64,000 nt of DNA from Kitasatospora sp. SolWspMP-SS2h (GTDB lineage Bacteria; Actinomycetota; Actinomycetes; Streptomycetales; Streptomycetaceae): NCBI RefSeq assembly GCF_003259315.1, contig NZ_QLLT01000014.1:124001-188000 (forward strand), read 5' to 3'. Of the stretch, positions 1-8,520 are shown in pieces. The translations under genes and the position numbers were made by a program. The notes beneath the pieces were generated by a model. The model ran no database searches. It was given only the letters and a program-made list of their open reading frames with translations, and was not told the DNA's origin. Within the stretch, counting starts at the first letter, position 1. Each line of letters begins with the position of its first letter.

Positions 1-1
1 C

Positions 2-676
2 CAGGACCTCTCCCCCATGCAGTACCGGGCGGTCGGCCGCCGCTGCACCACCGGCTCGGCGACCGTCCTCGGCGACCTCGCCCAGGGCACCACCCCGTGG
101 GCCACCGGCAGCTGGCCGGAGGCCCTGCACCACCTCGGCAAGGACGGCGCGCACGTCGAGGAGCTGACCCAGGGCTTCCGCGTCCCCGGCGAGGTGATCG
201 CCTACGCCTCCCGGCTGCTCCCCGCGATCGCCCCCGGCCTGGCCCCCGCCACCTCGGTCCGCGACCTGCCCGGCTCGCTCGTCCTCCGGCACGTCCCGGA
301 GGGGCCGGAGGGGCCGGACGGGCTGGACGCGGCCGTCCTGGCCGCCTGCCGCGCGGCGCTCGGCCACGAGGGCTCGGTCGGCCTGATCGCCGCGGACGGC
401 CGCGTCCCGGCGCTCACCGCGGCGCTCACCGCCGCGGGGCTGCCCTTCCTCGACCCCGGCACCGAGACCACCGCCGAGGCCCGCCTCACCCTCGTCCCGG
501 CCTCGCTCGCCAAGGGCCTCGAGTACGACCACGTGGTCCTCGACGAACCCGCCGCGATCGTCGCGGGCGAGCCCGACCACCGCACCGGCCTGCGCCGCCT
601 CTACGTCTCGCTGACCCGCGCGGTCTCCGGCCTGACGGTGCTGCACGCGCAGCCGCTGCCGGCCGAACTGGCCTAG
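2..676 (+). CDS. HelD/HelR-type RNA polymerase recycling ATPase (C-terminal part)
   Basis: Only the last 224 codons are inside the window; the reading frame is open to the left edge. The fragment begins QDLSPMQYRAVGRRC, which looks like the end of the Walker B region (DEAQDLSPMQ) of UvrD/HelD-like superfamily 1 ATPases. Later come a VPASLAKGLEYDHVVL segment (motif V-like) and RRLYVSLTRAV (motif VI with the arginine finger). HelD-family proteins bind RNA polymerase and release it from DNA or nucleic acid using ATP; some actinobacterial members (HelR) also give rifampicin tolerance. The short motif VI and lack of a typical UvrD C-terminus favour HelD over a true DNA helicase. The N-terminal arms that would decide the subtype lie outside the window. 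It converges with cutC. Confidence 0.8.
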   Translation, partial: QDLSPMQYRAVGRRCTTGSATVLGDLAQGTTPWATGSWPEALHHLGKDGAHVEELTQGFRVPGEVIAYASRLLPAIAPGLAPATSVRDLPGSLVLRHVPEGPEGPDGLDAAVLAACRAALGHEGSVGLIAADGRVPALTAALTAAGLPFLDPGTETTAEARLTLVPASLAKGLEYDHVVLDEPAAIVAGEPDHRTGLRRLYVSLTRAVSGLTVLHAQPLPAELA

Positions 677-677
677 C

Positions 678-748
678 GTTCAGGGGCGCGGGGAGAACCG
701 CCGCACCCGCCGCAGCGCGTTCAGGGGCGCGGGCTCCCCCGCGCCCCT
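678..748. terminator. Duplicated GGGGCGCGGGG element with bidirectional terminator hairpin
   Basis: The 17-mer GCGTTCAGGGGCGCGGG occurs twice, about 40 bases apart. The second copy forms a perfect 11-bp hairpin, AGGGGCGCGGG (723-733), loop CTCC, CCCGCGCCCCT (738-748). It lies between two convergent genes (HelD-like and cutC) and can terminate both. CAGGGGCGCGGG-type sequences are common intergenic elements in Streptomyces. Confidence 0.7.
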
Positions 749-754
749 ACCGGC

Positions 755-1441
755 TCAGGTGCCGATGAGCTCGCGCCACTGCGCGACCTTCGCCGGGTCG
801 ACCGCGCCCGCCCAGCCGCCCTCGCGGACCGCGCCGCCGATGTGGAAGGCGTCGAAGCCCGCGGCGCGCAGCTCGGGGACGTGCTCGGCGCGCAGGCCGC
901 CGCCGACCAGGATCCGCGGACGGTAGCCGGGCTCGCCGGACTTGGCGAGTTCGCCGAGCAGGACCTCGCGGCCCGCGTCGACGCCGCCGGCCGCGCCGGA
1001 GGTGAGGAAGGTGTCGAGGCCGGGGAGGTCGGCGACGGCGGCGCGGACCTCGGAGCGGTCGGCGCTGTGGTCGATCGCCCGGTGGAAGGTCCAGCGGCAG
1101 CCGGAGACGGCCTCGGCGACGGCCCGGGTCGCGGCGAGGTCGACCGCGCCCTCGGGGGTGAGGAAGCCGAGCACGAACTCCTCGGCGCCCTCGGCCCGCA
1201 GCGCGGCGGTGCGGGCGAGCAGGTCGTCGAGGTCGCCGGGGGTGAAGCCGTCGCGGATGCGGAGCATGACCCGCAGCGGGAGGTCGACGGCGGCGCGGAT
1301 CGCGGCGAAGTCCCTGGTGGTGGGGGTGAGCCCGTCGGCGGCCATGTCGGTGACCAGTTCGAGGCGGTCGGCGCCGCCCGACTCGGCGGCCCGGGCGTCC
1401 TGGGGGGTCAGCGCGATGACTTCGAACATTGGTCTAGACAT
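755..1441 (-). CDS. cutC: CutC family protein (copper homeostasis protein)
   Basis: A TIM-barrel protein of about 228 residues, close to the usual CutC length. The N-terminus MFEVIALTPQDARAAESGGADRLELV is the family signature. CutC is historically linked to copper tolerance, but its biochemical role is unsettled. I place the start at 1441 (MSRPMFEV...); an ATG four codons on (1429) is the alternative, and longer in-frame extensions are Pro/Gly/Arg-rich non-coding-like sequence. No strong ribosome binding site precedes either start. A near-consensus DasR operator covers the first codons (separate entry), which would be unexpected for a copper gene and hints at control by amino sugars. Confidence 0.85.
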   Translation of the reverse strand: MSRPMFEVIALTPQDARAAESGGADRLELVTDMAADGLTPTTRDFAAIRAAVDLPLRVMLRIRDGFTPGDLDDLLARTAALRAEGAEEFVLGFLTPEGAVDLAATRAVAEAVSGCRWTFHRAIDHSADRSEVRAAVADLPGLDTFLTSGAAGGVDAGREVLLGELAKSGEPGYRPRILVGGGLRAEHVPELRAAGFDAFHIGGAVREGGWAGAVDPAKVAQWRELIGT

Positions 1442-1443
1442 AT
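1428..1443. promoter_or_regulatory. Candidate DasR-responsive element (dre) over the cutC start
   Basis: ATTGGTCTAGACATAT matches the palindromic dre consensus ACTGGTCTAGACCAGT at 12 of 16 positions, with the ten-base core TGGTCTAGAC intact. It overlaps the cutC start codon, so bound DasR could block transcription or initiation. Binding is inferred, not shown. Confidence 0.5.
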
Positions 1444-1570
1444 CGGATAGCCTGCCACATCGGCAGGCGGCGGGCGAGCCCCCGCCGCCGTTCGGCCCCG
1501 CTTCTCCCGCCGATCGCGTACCGGCCGCGCCCCGTTGGCGCACCGTTCGTCCGGCGCACCGTTCGTCCCA

Positions 1571-1891
1571 CTAGGAGAGTTCCGCCAGCCCCTCGGAACC
1601 GTCCAGACCGTCCAGACCGTCCGGGCCGTCCGGGCCGTTCCGTTCCTCCCGGGCCTCCTGGCCGGCCGACAGCGCCTGTCCGGTGAGCAGCAGCCCGAGC
1701 GCGCCGGCCGCCGCCAGCGGCGCCAGCCGCCACATCCCGCCGACCTGCTCCCAGAGGCTGAACAGGCCGAACCAGGCGGTCAGCGGCAGGACAGCCAGGC
1801 CGATCGCCGCGGGCAGCAGCCGCTCGCGGGCGGCGCACAGGAGCAGCAGCAGCGGGGCGAGCAGGAGCAGCAGCGGCATCCACCCCTCCAT
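1571..1891 (-). CDS. Small membrane protein of unknown function
   Basis: About 106 residues. Three hydrophobic stretches follow a short N-terminus: MPLLLLLAPLLLLLCAA, LPAAIGLAVLPLTAWFGLFSLW and LAPLAAAGALGLLLTGQAL. The acidic tail carries a repeated GPDG/GLDG motif encoded by a tandem 9-bp repeat (CCGTCCAGA/CCGTCCGGG) at about 1600-1640. I chose the ATG at 1891 (MEGWMPLL); an upstream ATG at 1951 would overlap the divergent HD-domain gene. No family recognised. It is transcribed away from the HD gene and towards cutC. Confidence 0.55.
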   Translation of the reverse strand: MEGWMPLLLLLAPLLLLLCAARERLLPAAIGLAVLPLTAWFGLFSLWEQVGGMWRLAPLAAAGALGLLLTGQALSAGQEAREERNGPDGPDGLDGLDGSEGLAELS

Positions 1892-1940
1892 CAGGTTCCA
1901 GGTGTCGTAGCCGCCCTGAGCCCTCGTCCGGGGGAGCACA

Positions 1941-2579
1941 ATGGCCGCCATGACCGCACCGCTGTCCGCGCGCTGGCACGACCTGCTCACCCGCTGCGGA
2001 GCCACCGCCGATCCCGAGCCCTACGCCCGCGACCTGCTCGCCCGCTGGGCCGAGCCGCAGCGCCGCTACCACACCACCACCCACCTGGAGGCCGTCCTCG
2101 ACCGCGTCGACGAACTCGCCGCCCGCGCCGACGACCCCGACGCCGTCCGCCTCGCCGCCTGGTTCCACGACGCCGTCTACCGCCCCGACCGCTCCGAGAA
2201 CGAGGAACGCAGCGCCGCCCTCGCCCGCCGCGCCCTGCGCGAGGCCGGCCTGCCCGAACCCCTGGTCCACGAGGTCGACCGCCTGGTCCGGCTCACCGCC
2301 GACCACCACCCCGCCCCCGGCGACCGCAACGGCGAAGTCCTCTGCGACGCCGACCTCGCCGTCCTCGGCGGCCCGCCCGAGGCGTACGCCGCCTACGCCG
2401 CCGCCGTCCGCGACGAGTACTCCTTCGTTCCCCCGGACGCCTTCCGCGCGGGCCGCGCCGCGATCCTGCGCGGGCTCCTCGCCCTCCCCGCCCTCTACCG
2501 CACCCCCGAGGCCCGCGCCCGCTACGACGCCCCGGCCCGCCGCAACCTGCACGCGGAACTCGCCGGCCTCGAACGCTGA
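1941..2579 (+). CDS. HD domain protein, predicted metal-dependent phosphohydrolase
   Basis: 212 residues. The HD-domain metal ligands are visible: YHTTTHLEAV, then AAWFHDAVY (the HD pair), then LCDADLAVLG for the last Asp. This is the small stand-alone HD family often called predicted metal-dependent HD superfamily phosphohydrolase; its substrate is unknown. The ATG at 1941 has GGGGAG four bases upstream; an internal ATG at 1950 (MTAPLSARWHDLL) is also possible. It is divergent from the small membrane protein, so the two share a short promoter region. Confidence 0.8.
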   Translation: MAAMTAPLSARWHDLLTRCGATADPEPYARDLLARWAEPQRRYHTTTHLEAVLDRVDELAARADDPDAVRLAAWFHDAVYRPDRSENEERSAALARRALREAGLPEPLVHEVDRLVRLTADHHPAPGDRNGEVLCDADLAVLGGPPEAYAAYAAAVRDEYSFVPPDAFRAGRAAILRGLLALPALYRTPEARARYDAPARRNLHAELAGLER

Positions 2580-2678
2580 CCCGCCCCGCACCGCTGCGGT
2601 CCCGGACGCCGGCCGCACGCCTGCCGCACCGGCGGCCCCGCCGCCGTCAGCCGGGCCGCTCCGGCGGGTCGACCAGGA

Positions 2679-3041
2679 TCACACCAGCCCCCCGACCGGA
2701 GCCACCACCACGCCGCGCTTGCCGCACACCCAGTGCGGGTCCGGCCCCAGCTCGGGCTCGACCCCGAGCGCGTGCGGGTCGTCCTCCTCCACCGCGCACG
2801 CGGTGCACAGCGGCCATCGCCCGTACGACTCCAACAGCGCGTCCTGCACGTCCTGCGCGATCAGCCCGAGCACGAACTCCCGTCCGTCCGGCCACTGTTC
2901 GAGCCACCAGCGGCGGTGCGTCACGGCGTCCTCCACCAGCGAGACGATCGGCGCGTCGGCGACGTCCCGGGCGGTGAGGTCGGCGAGGATCAGCGCCCGC
3001 GCGTTGTGCAGGGCGGTTTCGAGGTCGGGGCTACTGGCCAT
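2679..3041 (-). CDS. Conserved hypothetical protein with possible zinc-binding cysteines
   Basis: About 120 residues, not recognised. The N-terminal two thirds look helical (ALHNARALILADLTARDVADAPIVSLVEDAV). The C-terminal part has CTAC and HWVCGK, which could bind a metal. Start taken at the ATG at 3041 (MASSPDLETAL); a GTG six codons upstream would almost abut the next gene. It lies directly downstream of the Uma2-like gene on the same strand, 22 bases from its stop, so the two are probably cotranscribed. Confidence 0.6.
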   Translation of the reverse strand: MASSPDLETALHNARALILADLTARDVADAPIVSLVEDAVTHRRWWLEQWPDGREFVLGLIAQDVQDALLESYGRWPLCTACAVEEDDPHALGVEPELGPDPHWVCGKRGVVVAPVGGLV

Positions 3042-3063
3042 CCGCCCATTGTCCCGCACCCGG

Positions 3064-3645
3064 CTACGGCACCGGGAAGCCCGACGTGTCCAGCTCGATC
3101 CCGAACGGCTCGGGCAGCTCGACCGGCTTGCCGAACGGCACCCGCACGCTCTGCCCGTACGCGCCGTCGGAGGGTTCGGAGTAGAGCGTCACCGTCGGCC
3201 CCGGCTGGTCGAAGCGGTCGATCAGCAGGTAGAGCGGGACGGGCGCGTGCGCGTAGCCCCAGAGCTTCTTCGTCCGGTCCTGCCGGGCCGTGCTACGCGA
3301 GGTGATCTCGACGGCCAGCAGGATGTCCGACGCGTCGATCGGCGCGTTGTCCTCCCCGGCGAGGAGCGTCTCGTCCACCACGACCAGGTCGGGGATGTAC
3401 AGCTTCTCCAGCCTGGCGATCTGTGTTCCGAGGGTCTGGTAGACGCCGACCTCGTCGGACAGGTGCCGCACGAGGGCCCGGTGGATCTTCTCGGCGATGC
3501 GGTTGTGCTGATTGTCCGGCGGTGGCACCAACTGGATCCGGCCTCCCTCGATCTCGGTGCGCCAGCCCTCGGGGGCGTCCAGCTCCCGCCAGGTGTCCAG
3601 CAGGTAGGACCACTGCTGGTCCGACTCGACCGCCATGACCGCCAT
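3064..3645 (-). CDS. Uma2 family (DUF820) restriction endonuclease-fold protein
   Basis: 193 residues. The PD-(D/E)xK-like core is visible as IPDLVVVDE, AVEITSRST and a following Lys (RTKKLWGYA), the Uma2/DUF820 pattern. These proteins are numerous in Streptomyces and cyanobacteria and have a nuclease fold but no agreed function. The ATG at 3645 follows GGGGAGG by six bases; the longer in-frame ORF has no such site. It reads into the short hypothetical gene downstream. Confidence 0.8.
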   Translation of the reverse strand: MAVMAVESDQQWSYLLDTWRELDAPEGWRTEIEGGRIQLVPPPDNQHNRIAEKIHRALVRHLSDEVGVYQTLGTQIARLEKLYIPDLVVVDETLLAGEDNAPIDASDILLAVEITSRSTARQDRTKKLWGYAHAPVPLYLLIDRFDQPGPTVTLYSEPSDGAYGQSVRVPFGKPVELPEPFGIELDTSGFPVP

Positions 3646-3757
3646 CGTCGGCCTCCCCTCTTCCTCATGACGCTGTTCGCCCTCAAGGTAGTCGGGCCCG
3701 AGGCCGCCGAAACCGTCCATGGCCCCAGCGTCCCACGAAGGGGTGACCCCGGCGAGA

Positions 3758-3801
3758 ACGCCGTGAGGGCGGCCTCCCGAAGGAGGCCGCCCTCACGGCG
3801 T
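3758..3801 (-). terminator. Strong terminator hairpin of groEL2
   Basis: A perfect 20-bp stem with a CGAA loop (arms 3758-3777 and 3782-3801) lies about 40 bases past the groEL stop codon. Confidence 0.9.
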
Positions 3802-3841
3802 GAGACTGACCGATCCGGGCCGGTGGGAACCGGCGGGCGGA

Positions 3842-5611
<1,770 letters not shown>

Positions 5612-5620
5612 CGCCAATGA

Positions 5621-5647
5621 TTAGCACTCTGGGGTGGCGAGTGCAAG
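5621..5647 (-). promoter_or_regulatory. CIRCE element 1 (HrcA operator, distal)
   Basis: Half-sites TTAGCACTC (5621-5629, perfect) and GAGTGCAAG (5639-5647) are separated by nine bases. On the coding strand it reads CTTGCACTC-N9-GAGTGCTAA. It lies nine bases from the second CIRCE. Confidence 0.9.
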
Positions 5648-5711
5648 CCCATTCGGCCCCGCCGACCGCCCCGCCGGGAAACCCGCGGGCGGTCCGGGCG
5701 GCCCCGGAAAG

Positions 5712-5761
5712 CCCGCGGGCCCGCCCCGGACGCGTCGCGTCGGGGGCGGGCCCGCGGTTTC
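5712..5761 (-). terminator. Terminator of the cold-shock gene
   Basis: 15-bp perfect arms CCGCGGGCCCGCCCC (5713-5727) and their complement (5743-5757). The loop can itself pair GACGC with GCGTC. It lies about 25 bases after the cspA stop codon. Confidence 0.85.
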
Positions 5762-5786
5762 GGTGCGTGCGGGTCTGCCGGGGCCG

Positions 5787-5993
5787 TCAGGCGCCGGCGG
5801 CGCGGACCATGTCGGCCTGCGGACCCTTCTGACCCTGCGAGATCTCGAACTCGACCCGCTGGCCCTCTTCCAGGGTGCGGTAGCCGTCCATCTGGATCGC
5901 GCTGTAGTGGACGAACACGTCCGCTCCACCGTCGACCGCGATGAAGCCGTAGCCCTTCTCGGCGTTGAACCACTTGACGGTGCCCTGAGCCAT
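5787..5993 (-). CDS. CspA family cold-shock protein
   Basis: 68 residues. [18 protein letters not shown] holds RNP1 (KGYGFI), and DVFVHYSAI is RNP2. These single-domain OB-fold proteins bind single-stranded RNA/DNA and act as RNA chaperones. AGGGGAG precedes the ATG at 5993. It is followed by a strong terminator and preceded by a long intergenic region. RNP2 reads VFVHY where many family members have VFVHF. Confidence 0.95.
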   Translation of the reverse strand: MAQGTVKWFNAEKGYGFIAVDGGADVFVHYSAIQMDGYRTLEEGQRVEFEISQGQKGPQADMVRAAGA

Positions 5994-6534
5994 TCCGAAC
6001 TCCCCTTGTGCTGTGCTGGGCCCTTCAGAGATCCGCAGGACGCGGACCCGGAGGTCTGGAAGACCGGCCTGGGGACTCCCCCCCGTACGGCGCAGCCTCT
6101 GTCGCGGCTGAATGTATCCGGATATGCGCCCTCTGCAACAGGCCCAATTTCCGGGGAAACCCGCCGCCCGGCGGGGGATGTCCCGGGCGAAAGGCGCATC
6201 CGCCGACAATTGCGGCGGGACATAACGGACGCGGCACCGCAAAACGCCGGAACAATTCTGACGGCGGCCTGACAGAAGGCGGGGAAAGCCGCCCGGCGCA
6301 CGTCCCGGGGCGCAGGACGGGAGGCGGCCCGGCCGAGCGGGGCGCGGTGCGGTGCGGTGCGGTGCGGTGCGGTAATCGAGGATTGAACCGGGCCGGGGAG
6401 GGGAACGGCCCTGCCCGGCACTCTACTCCCCGGGCCCCGGCGGAATTCCGGCGGCCCGCCGGACGGGAGAACCGCAGGTGCGCGGCCCATTGGCCGCAGT
6501 GCGCACGGAGCCGCCGCCCGGTTTACGCACGAAA
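5994..6534. other. Long intergenic region upstream of cspA
   Basis: No convincing gene on either strand. It contains a palindrome TATCCGGATA at 6115-6124, six tandem copies of GCGGT (6344-6373), and several AT-richer stretches unlike the flanking coding DNA. It probably carries the cspA promoter and a long 5' leader, as is common for cold-shock genes. Confidence 0.6.
6344..6373. repeat. Pentanucleotide tandem repeat (GCGGT)x6
   Basis: Six exact copies of GCGGT, within non-coding DNA between the cspA leader and the moaD/thrC terminator. A simple repeat of this kind is prone to slippage. Confidence 0.9.
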
Positions 6535-6576
6535 CCGCCGTCCGGTCCGGTAATTGAATTCCGGACCGGGCGGCGG
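6535..6576 (-). terminator. Terminator of the thrC-moaD operon
   Basis: Arms at 6535-6550 and 6561-6576 pair over about 16 bp with one G-T wobble; the 10-base loop is TAATTGAATT. It lies about 20 bases after the MoaD stop codon. Confidence 0.85.
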
Positions 6577-6596
6577 CTGCGGGAATGCGGGCCGGG

Positions 6597-6875
6597 TCAG
6601 CAGCCGCCGGCCACCGCCGGAATGATCGACACCGAGGCGCCGTCCTTGATCTCGGTCTCCAGGCCCTCGGCGAAGCGCACGTCGTCGTCGTTCACGTACA
6701 CGTTGACGAAGCGGCGCAGCTTGCCGCCGTCGTCCAGCAGCCGGGCGGCGATGCCGGCGTGGTTCGCCTCCAGGTCCGCGATGACGGCGGCCAGGGTGGC
6801 GCCCTCGGCGGTCACCTCGGCGGCGCCGCCGGTGTAGGTGCGCAGGATGGTCGGGATGCGGACGGTGGCGCTCAT
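6597..6875 (-). CDS. MoaD/ThiS (CysO-like) sulfur-carrier protein ending in Gly-Gly-Cys
   Basis: 92 residues with a ubiquitin-like fold signature: MSATVRIPTILRTYTGG at the start and SVSIIPAVAGGC at the end. MoaD, ThiS and CysO carry sulfur as a thiocarboxylate on a C-terminal Gly-Gly. Here the DNA clearly encodes one extra residue, Cys, after Gly-Gly, so a protease (a JAMM/Mec-type enzyme) would have to expose the diglycine. It sits 57 bases downstream of thrC, is probably cotranscribed with it, and so falls under the same SAM riboswitch. Whether it serves cysteine, thiosugar or cofactor synthesis cannot be told from sequence. GAGGAGC precedes the ATG. Confidence 0.85.
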   Translation of the reverse strand: MSATVRIPTILRTYTGGAAEVTAEGATLAAVIADLEANHAGIAARLLDDGGKLRRFVNVYVNDDDVRFAEGLETEIKDGASVSIIPAVAGGC

Positions 6876-6931
6876 GCGGTGCTCCTCGGGGCGTGGGGTG
6901 TCCTGCGGCTGGGGTGTCCTGCGGCTGGGGG

Positions 6932-8227
6932 TCAGGCGGTGGCGAGGCCGGCGGCGCGGAAGGACTCCAGCGTCGGGCGGATCACGGCGGTCATGCCGGC
7001 GTCGGCGACCGCGTCGAGGGTCTTGAGGCCGTCGCCGGTGTTGATCGCGACGGTCTCCTTGGACGGGTCGAGCAGGCCGTTCTCGACCAGCTTCTTCAGC
7101 ACGCCGACGGTGACGCCGCCCGCGGTCTCGGCGAAGATCCCCTCGGTGCGGGCGAGCAGCTTGATCGCCTCGACCACCTCGGCGTCGGTGACGTCCTCGA
7201 CCGCGCCGCCGGTGCGGCGGGCGATGTCCAGCACGTACGGGCCGTCGGCCGGGTTGCCGATCGCCAGCGACTTGGCGATGGTGTTCGGCTTGACCGGCTT
7301 GATCACGTCGCGGCCGGCCTTGAAGGCGGCGGAGACCGGGGAGCACCCCTCGGCCTGGGCGCCGAAGATCCTGTAGGGCTTGTCCTCGACCAGGCCGAGC
7401 TTGATCAGCTCCTGCAGGCCCTTGTCGATCTTGGTGAGCTGGGAGCCGGAGGCGATCGGGATGACGATCTGGTCGGGCAGCCGCCAGCCGAGCTGCTCGC
7501 AGATCTCGAACGCCAGGGTCTTGGAGCCCTCGCCGTAGTACGGGCGCAGGTTGACGTTCACGAAGCCCCAGCCCTCGCCGGCCGGATCGCCGATCAGCTC
7601 GGAGCAGAAGCGGTTCACGTCGTCGTAGTTGCCGTCGATGCCGACCAGCTCGCCGCCGTACACCCCGGCCATCACGACCTTGCCCTGCTCCAGGTCGTGC
7701 GGGATGAACACGCAGGACTTGAAGCCGGCCCGGGCGGCCGCGGCGCCCACCGCGCCGGCCAGGTTGCCGGTGGAGGAGCAGGAGAGCGTGGTGAACTCGA
7801 AGGCCCGGGCGGCCTCGATCGCGCAGGCCACCACCCGGTCCTTGAAGGAGTGGGTCGGGTTGCCCGAGTCGTCCTTGACGTGCAGCTGCGCGGTGAAGCC
7901 CAGCTCGCGGCCCAGGTTGTCGGCCTTGACCAGCGGGGTCCAGCCCGGGTTCAGGTTCGGCTTGCCGGCCACGTCGGCCGGGACGGGCAGCAGCGGGGCG
8001 TAGCGCCAGATCGACGCCGGGCCGGCCTCGATCCGCTTGCGCAGCTCCTCGGCGTCGTAGCCCGTGTAGTCGTAGGCGATCTCCAGCGGGCCGAAACACT
8101 CCGGACAGGCGAAGTCCGGGCCGAGCGGGGAGCGCGCGCCGCACTCGCGGCAGGACAGCGCGGTCGCCGGACCGAGGTCGACGGTGCCGGGTGCGGCGGC
8201 GGTGGGTGCGGCGGTGTCAACAGCCAT
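6932..8227 (-). CDS. thrC: Threonine synthase
   Basis: 431 residues. Fold-type II PLP enzyme converting O-phosphohomoserine to threonine. An N-terminal zinc-ribbon-like set C26, C29, C41 and C44 (CRECG...CPEC) precedes the catalytic domain. The PLP lysine lies in SGNPTHSFKDR (K129), followed by SSTGNLAGAVGAAAARAG. The start MAVDTAAP (8227) is preferred; an ATG eight codons upstream is possible. The leader carries a SAM riboswitch, so high S-adenosylmethionine should lower threonine synthase, which competes with methionine synthesis for O-phosphohomoserine or homoserine. moaD follows in the same operon. Confidence 0.93.
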   Translation of the reverse strand: MAVDTAAPTAAAPGTVDLGPATALSCRECGARSPLGPDFACPECFGPLEIAYDYTGYDAEELRKRIEAGPASIWRYAPLLPVPADVAGKPNLNPGWTPLVKADNLGRELGFTAQLHVKDDSGNPTHSFKDRVVACAIEAARAFEFTTLSCSSTGNLAGAVGAAAARAGFKSCVFIPHDLEQGKVVMAGVYGGELVGIDGNYDDVNRFCSELIGDPAGEGWGFVNVNLRPYYGEGSKTLAFEICEQLGWRLPDQIVIPIASGSQLTKIDKGLQELIKLGLVEDKPYRIFGAQAEGCSPVSAAFKAGRDVIKPVKPNTIAKSLAIGNPADGPYVLDIARRTGGAVEDVTDAEVVEAIKLLARTEGIFAETAGGVTVGVLKKLVENGLLDPSKETVAINTGDGLKTLDAVADAGMTAVIRPTLESFRAAGLATA

Positions 8228-8271
8228 GGTGGCGAGGCCCTTTCTCCTCATCTTCCCCGGATCGCGGTCGC

Positions 8272-8368
8272 GTCCGGGACGGAATTGGCACCTGTCCCGC
8301 CGGGCCTGCGGGCCGCGCGGGAGGGTTGCCGGGACTTCAACGGGCCGTTCCCTCAGTCCCTCTGGATG
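8272..8368 (-). promoter_or_regulatory. SAM riboswitch (SAM-I/SAM-IV family) upstream of thrC
   Basis: On the minus strand the leader reads CTGAGGGAACGGCCCG, then TTGAAGTCCCGGCAACC, a GC-rich hairpin, and AGGTGCCAATTCC. These are the conserved blocks of the S-box core (GAGGGA..GGCCC, TGAA..CC.GGCAACC, AGGTGCCAATTCC). GGGAC near 8356-8360 can pair with GTCCC at 8276-8280 to close P1. The short P1/P2 and actinobacterial setting suit SAM-IV as well as SAM-I; I cannot separate them by eye. The aptamer ends about 45 bases before the thrC start, compatible with translational or termination control. Confidence 0.85.
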
Positions 8369-8520
8369 AGCTCTGTGAAGTTGTGGTCGTACGCTGCGAG
8401 CGACCCCCGGGTGCGAAGGCGCGATCGCGATACCAAGACTGTATCCGAAGGCCCGCCCGGACCGACCCCCGCGTCCGACACCCGAGACGGGCCGAGACGA
8501 ACCGAGACAGGGAGCGAGAC

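Noticed and set aside
97-768. Long Arg/Pro-rich ORF overlapping the HelD fragment in another frame
   Set aside because: Composition is that of an out-of-frame shadow in high-GC DNA; the frame with HelD motifs is clearly the coding one.
1434-2618. 394-codon ORF antisense to the HD-domain gene
   Set aside because: Low-complexity Gly/Ala/Val protein, mirrors the HD gene codons.
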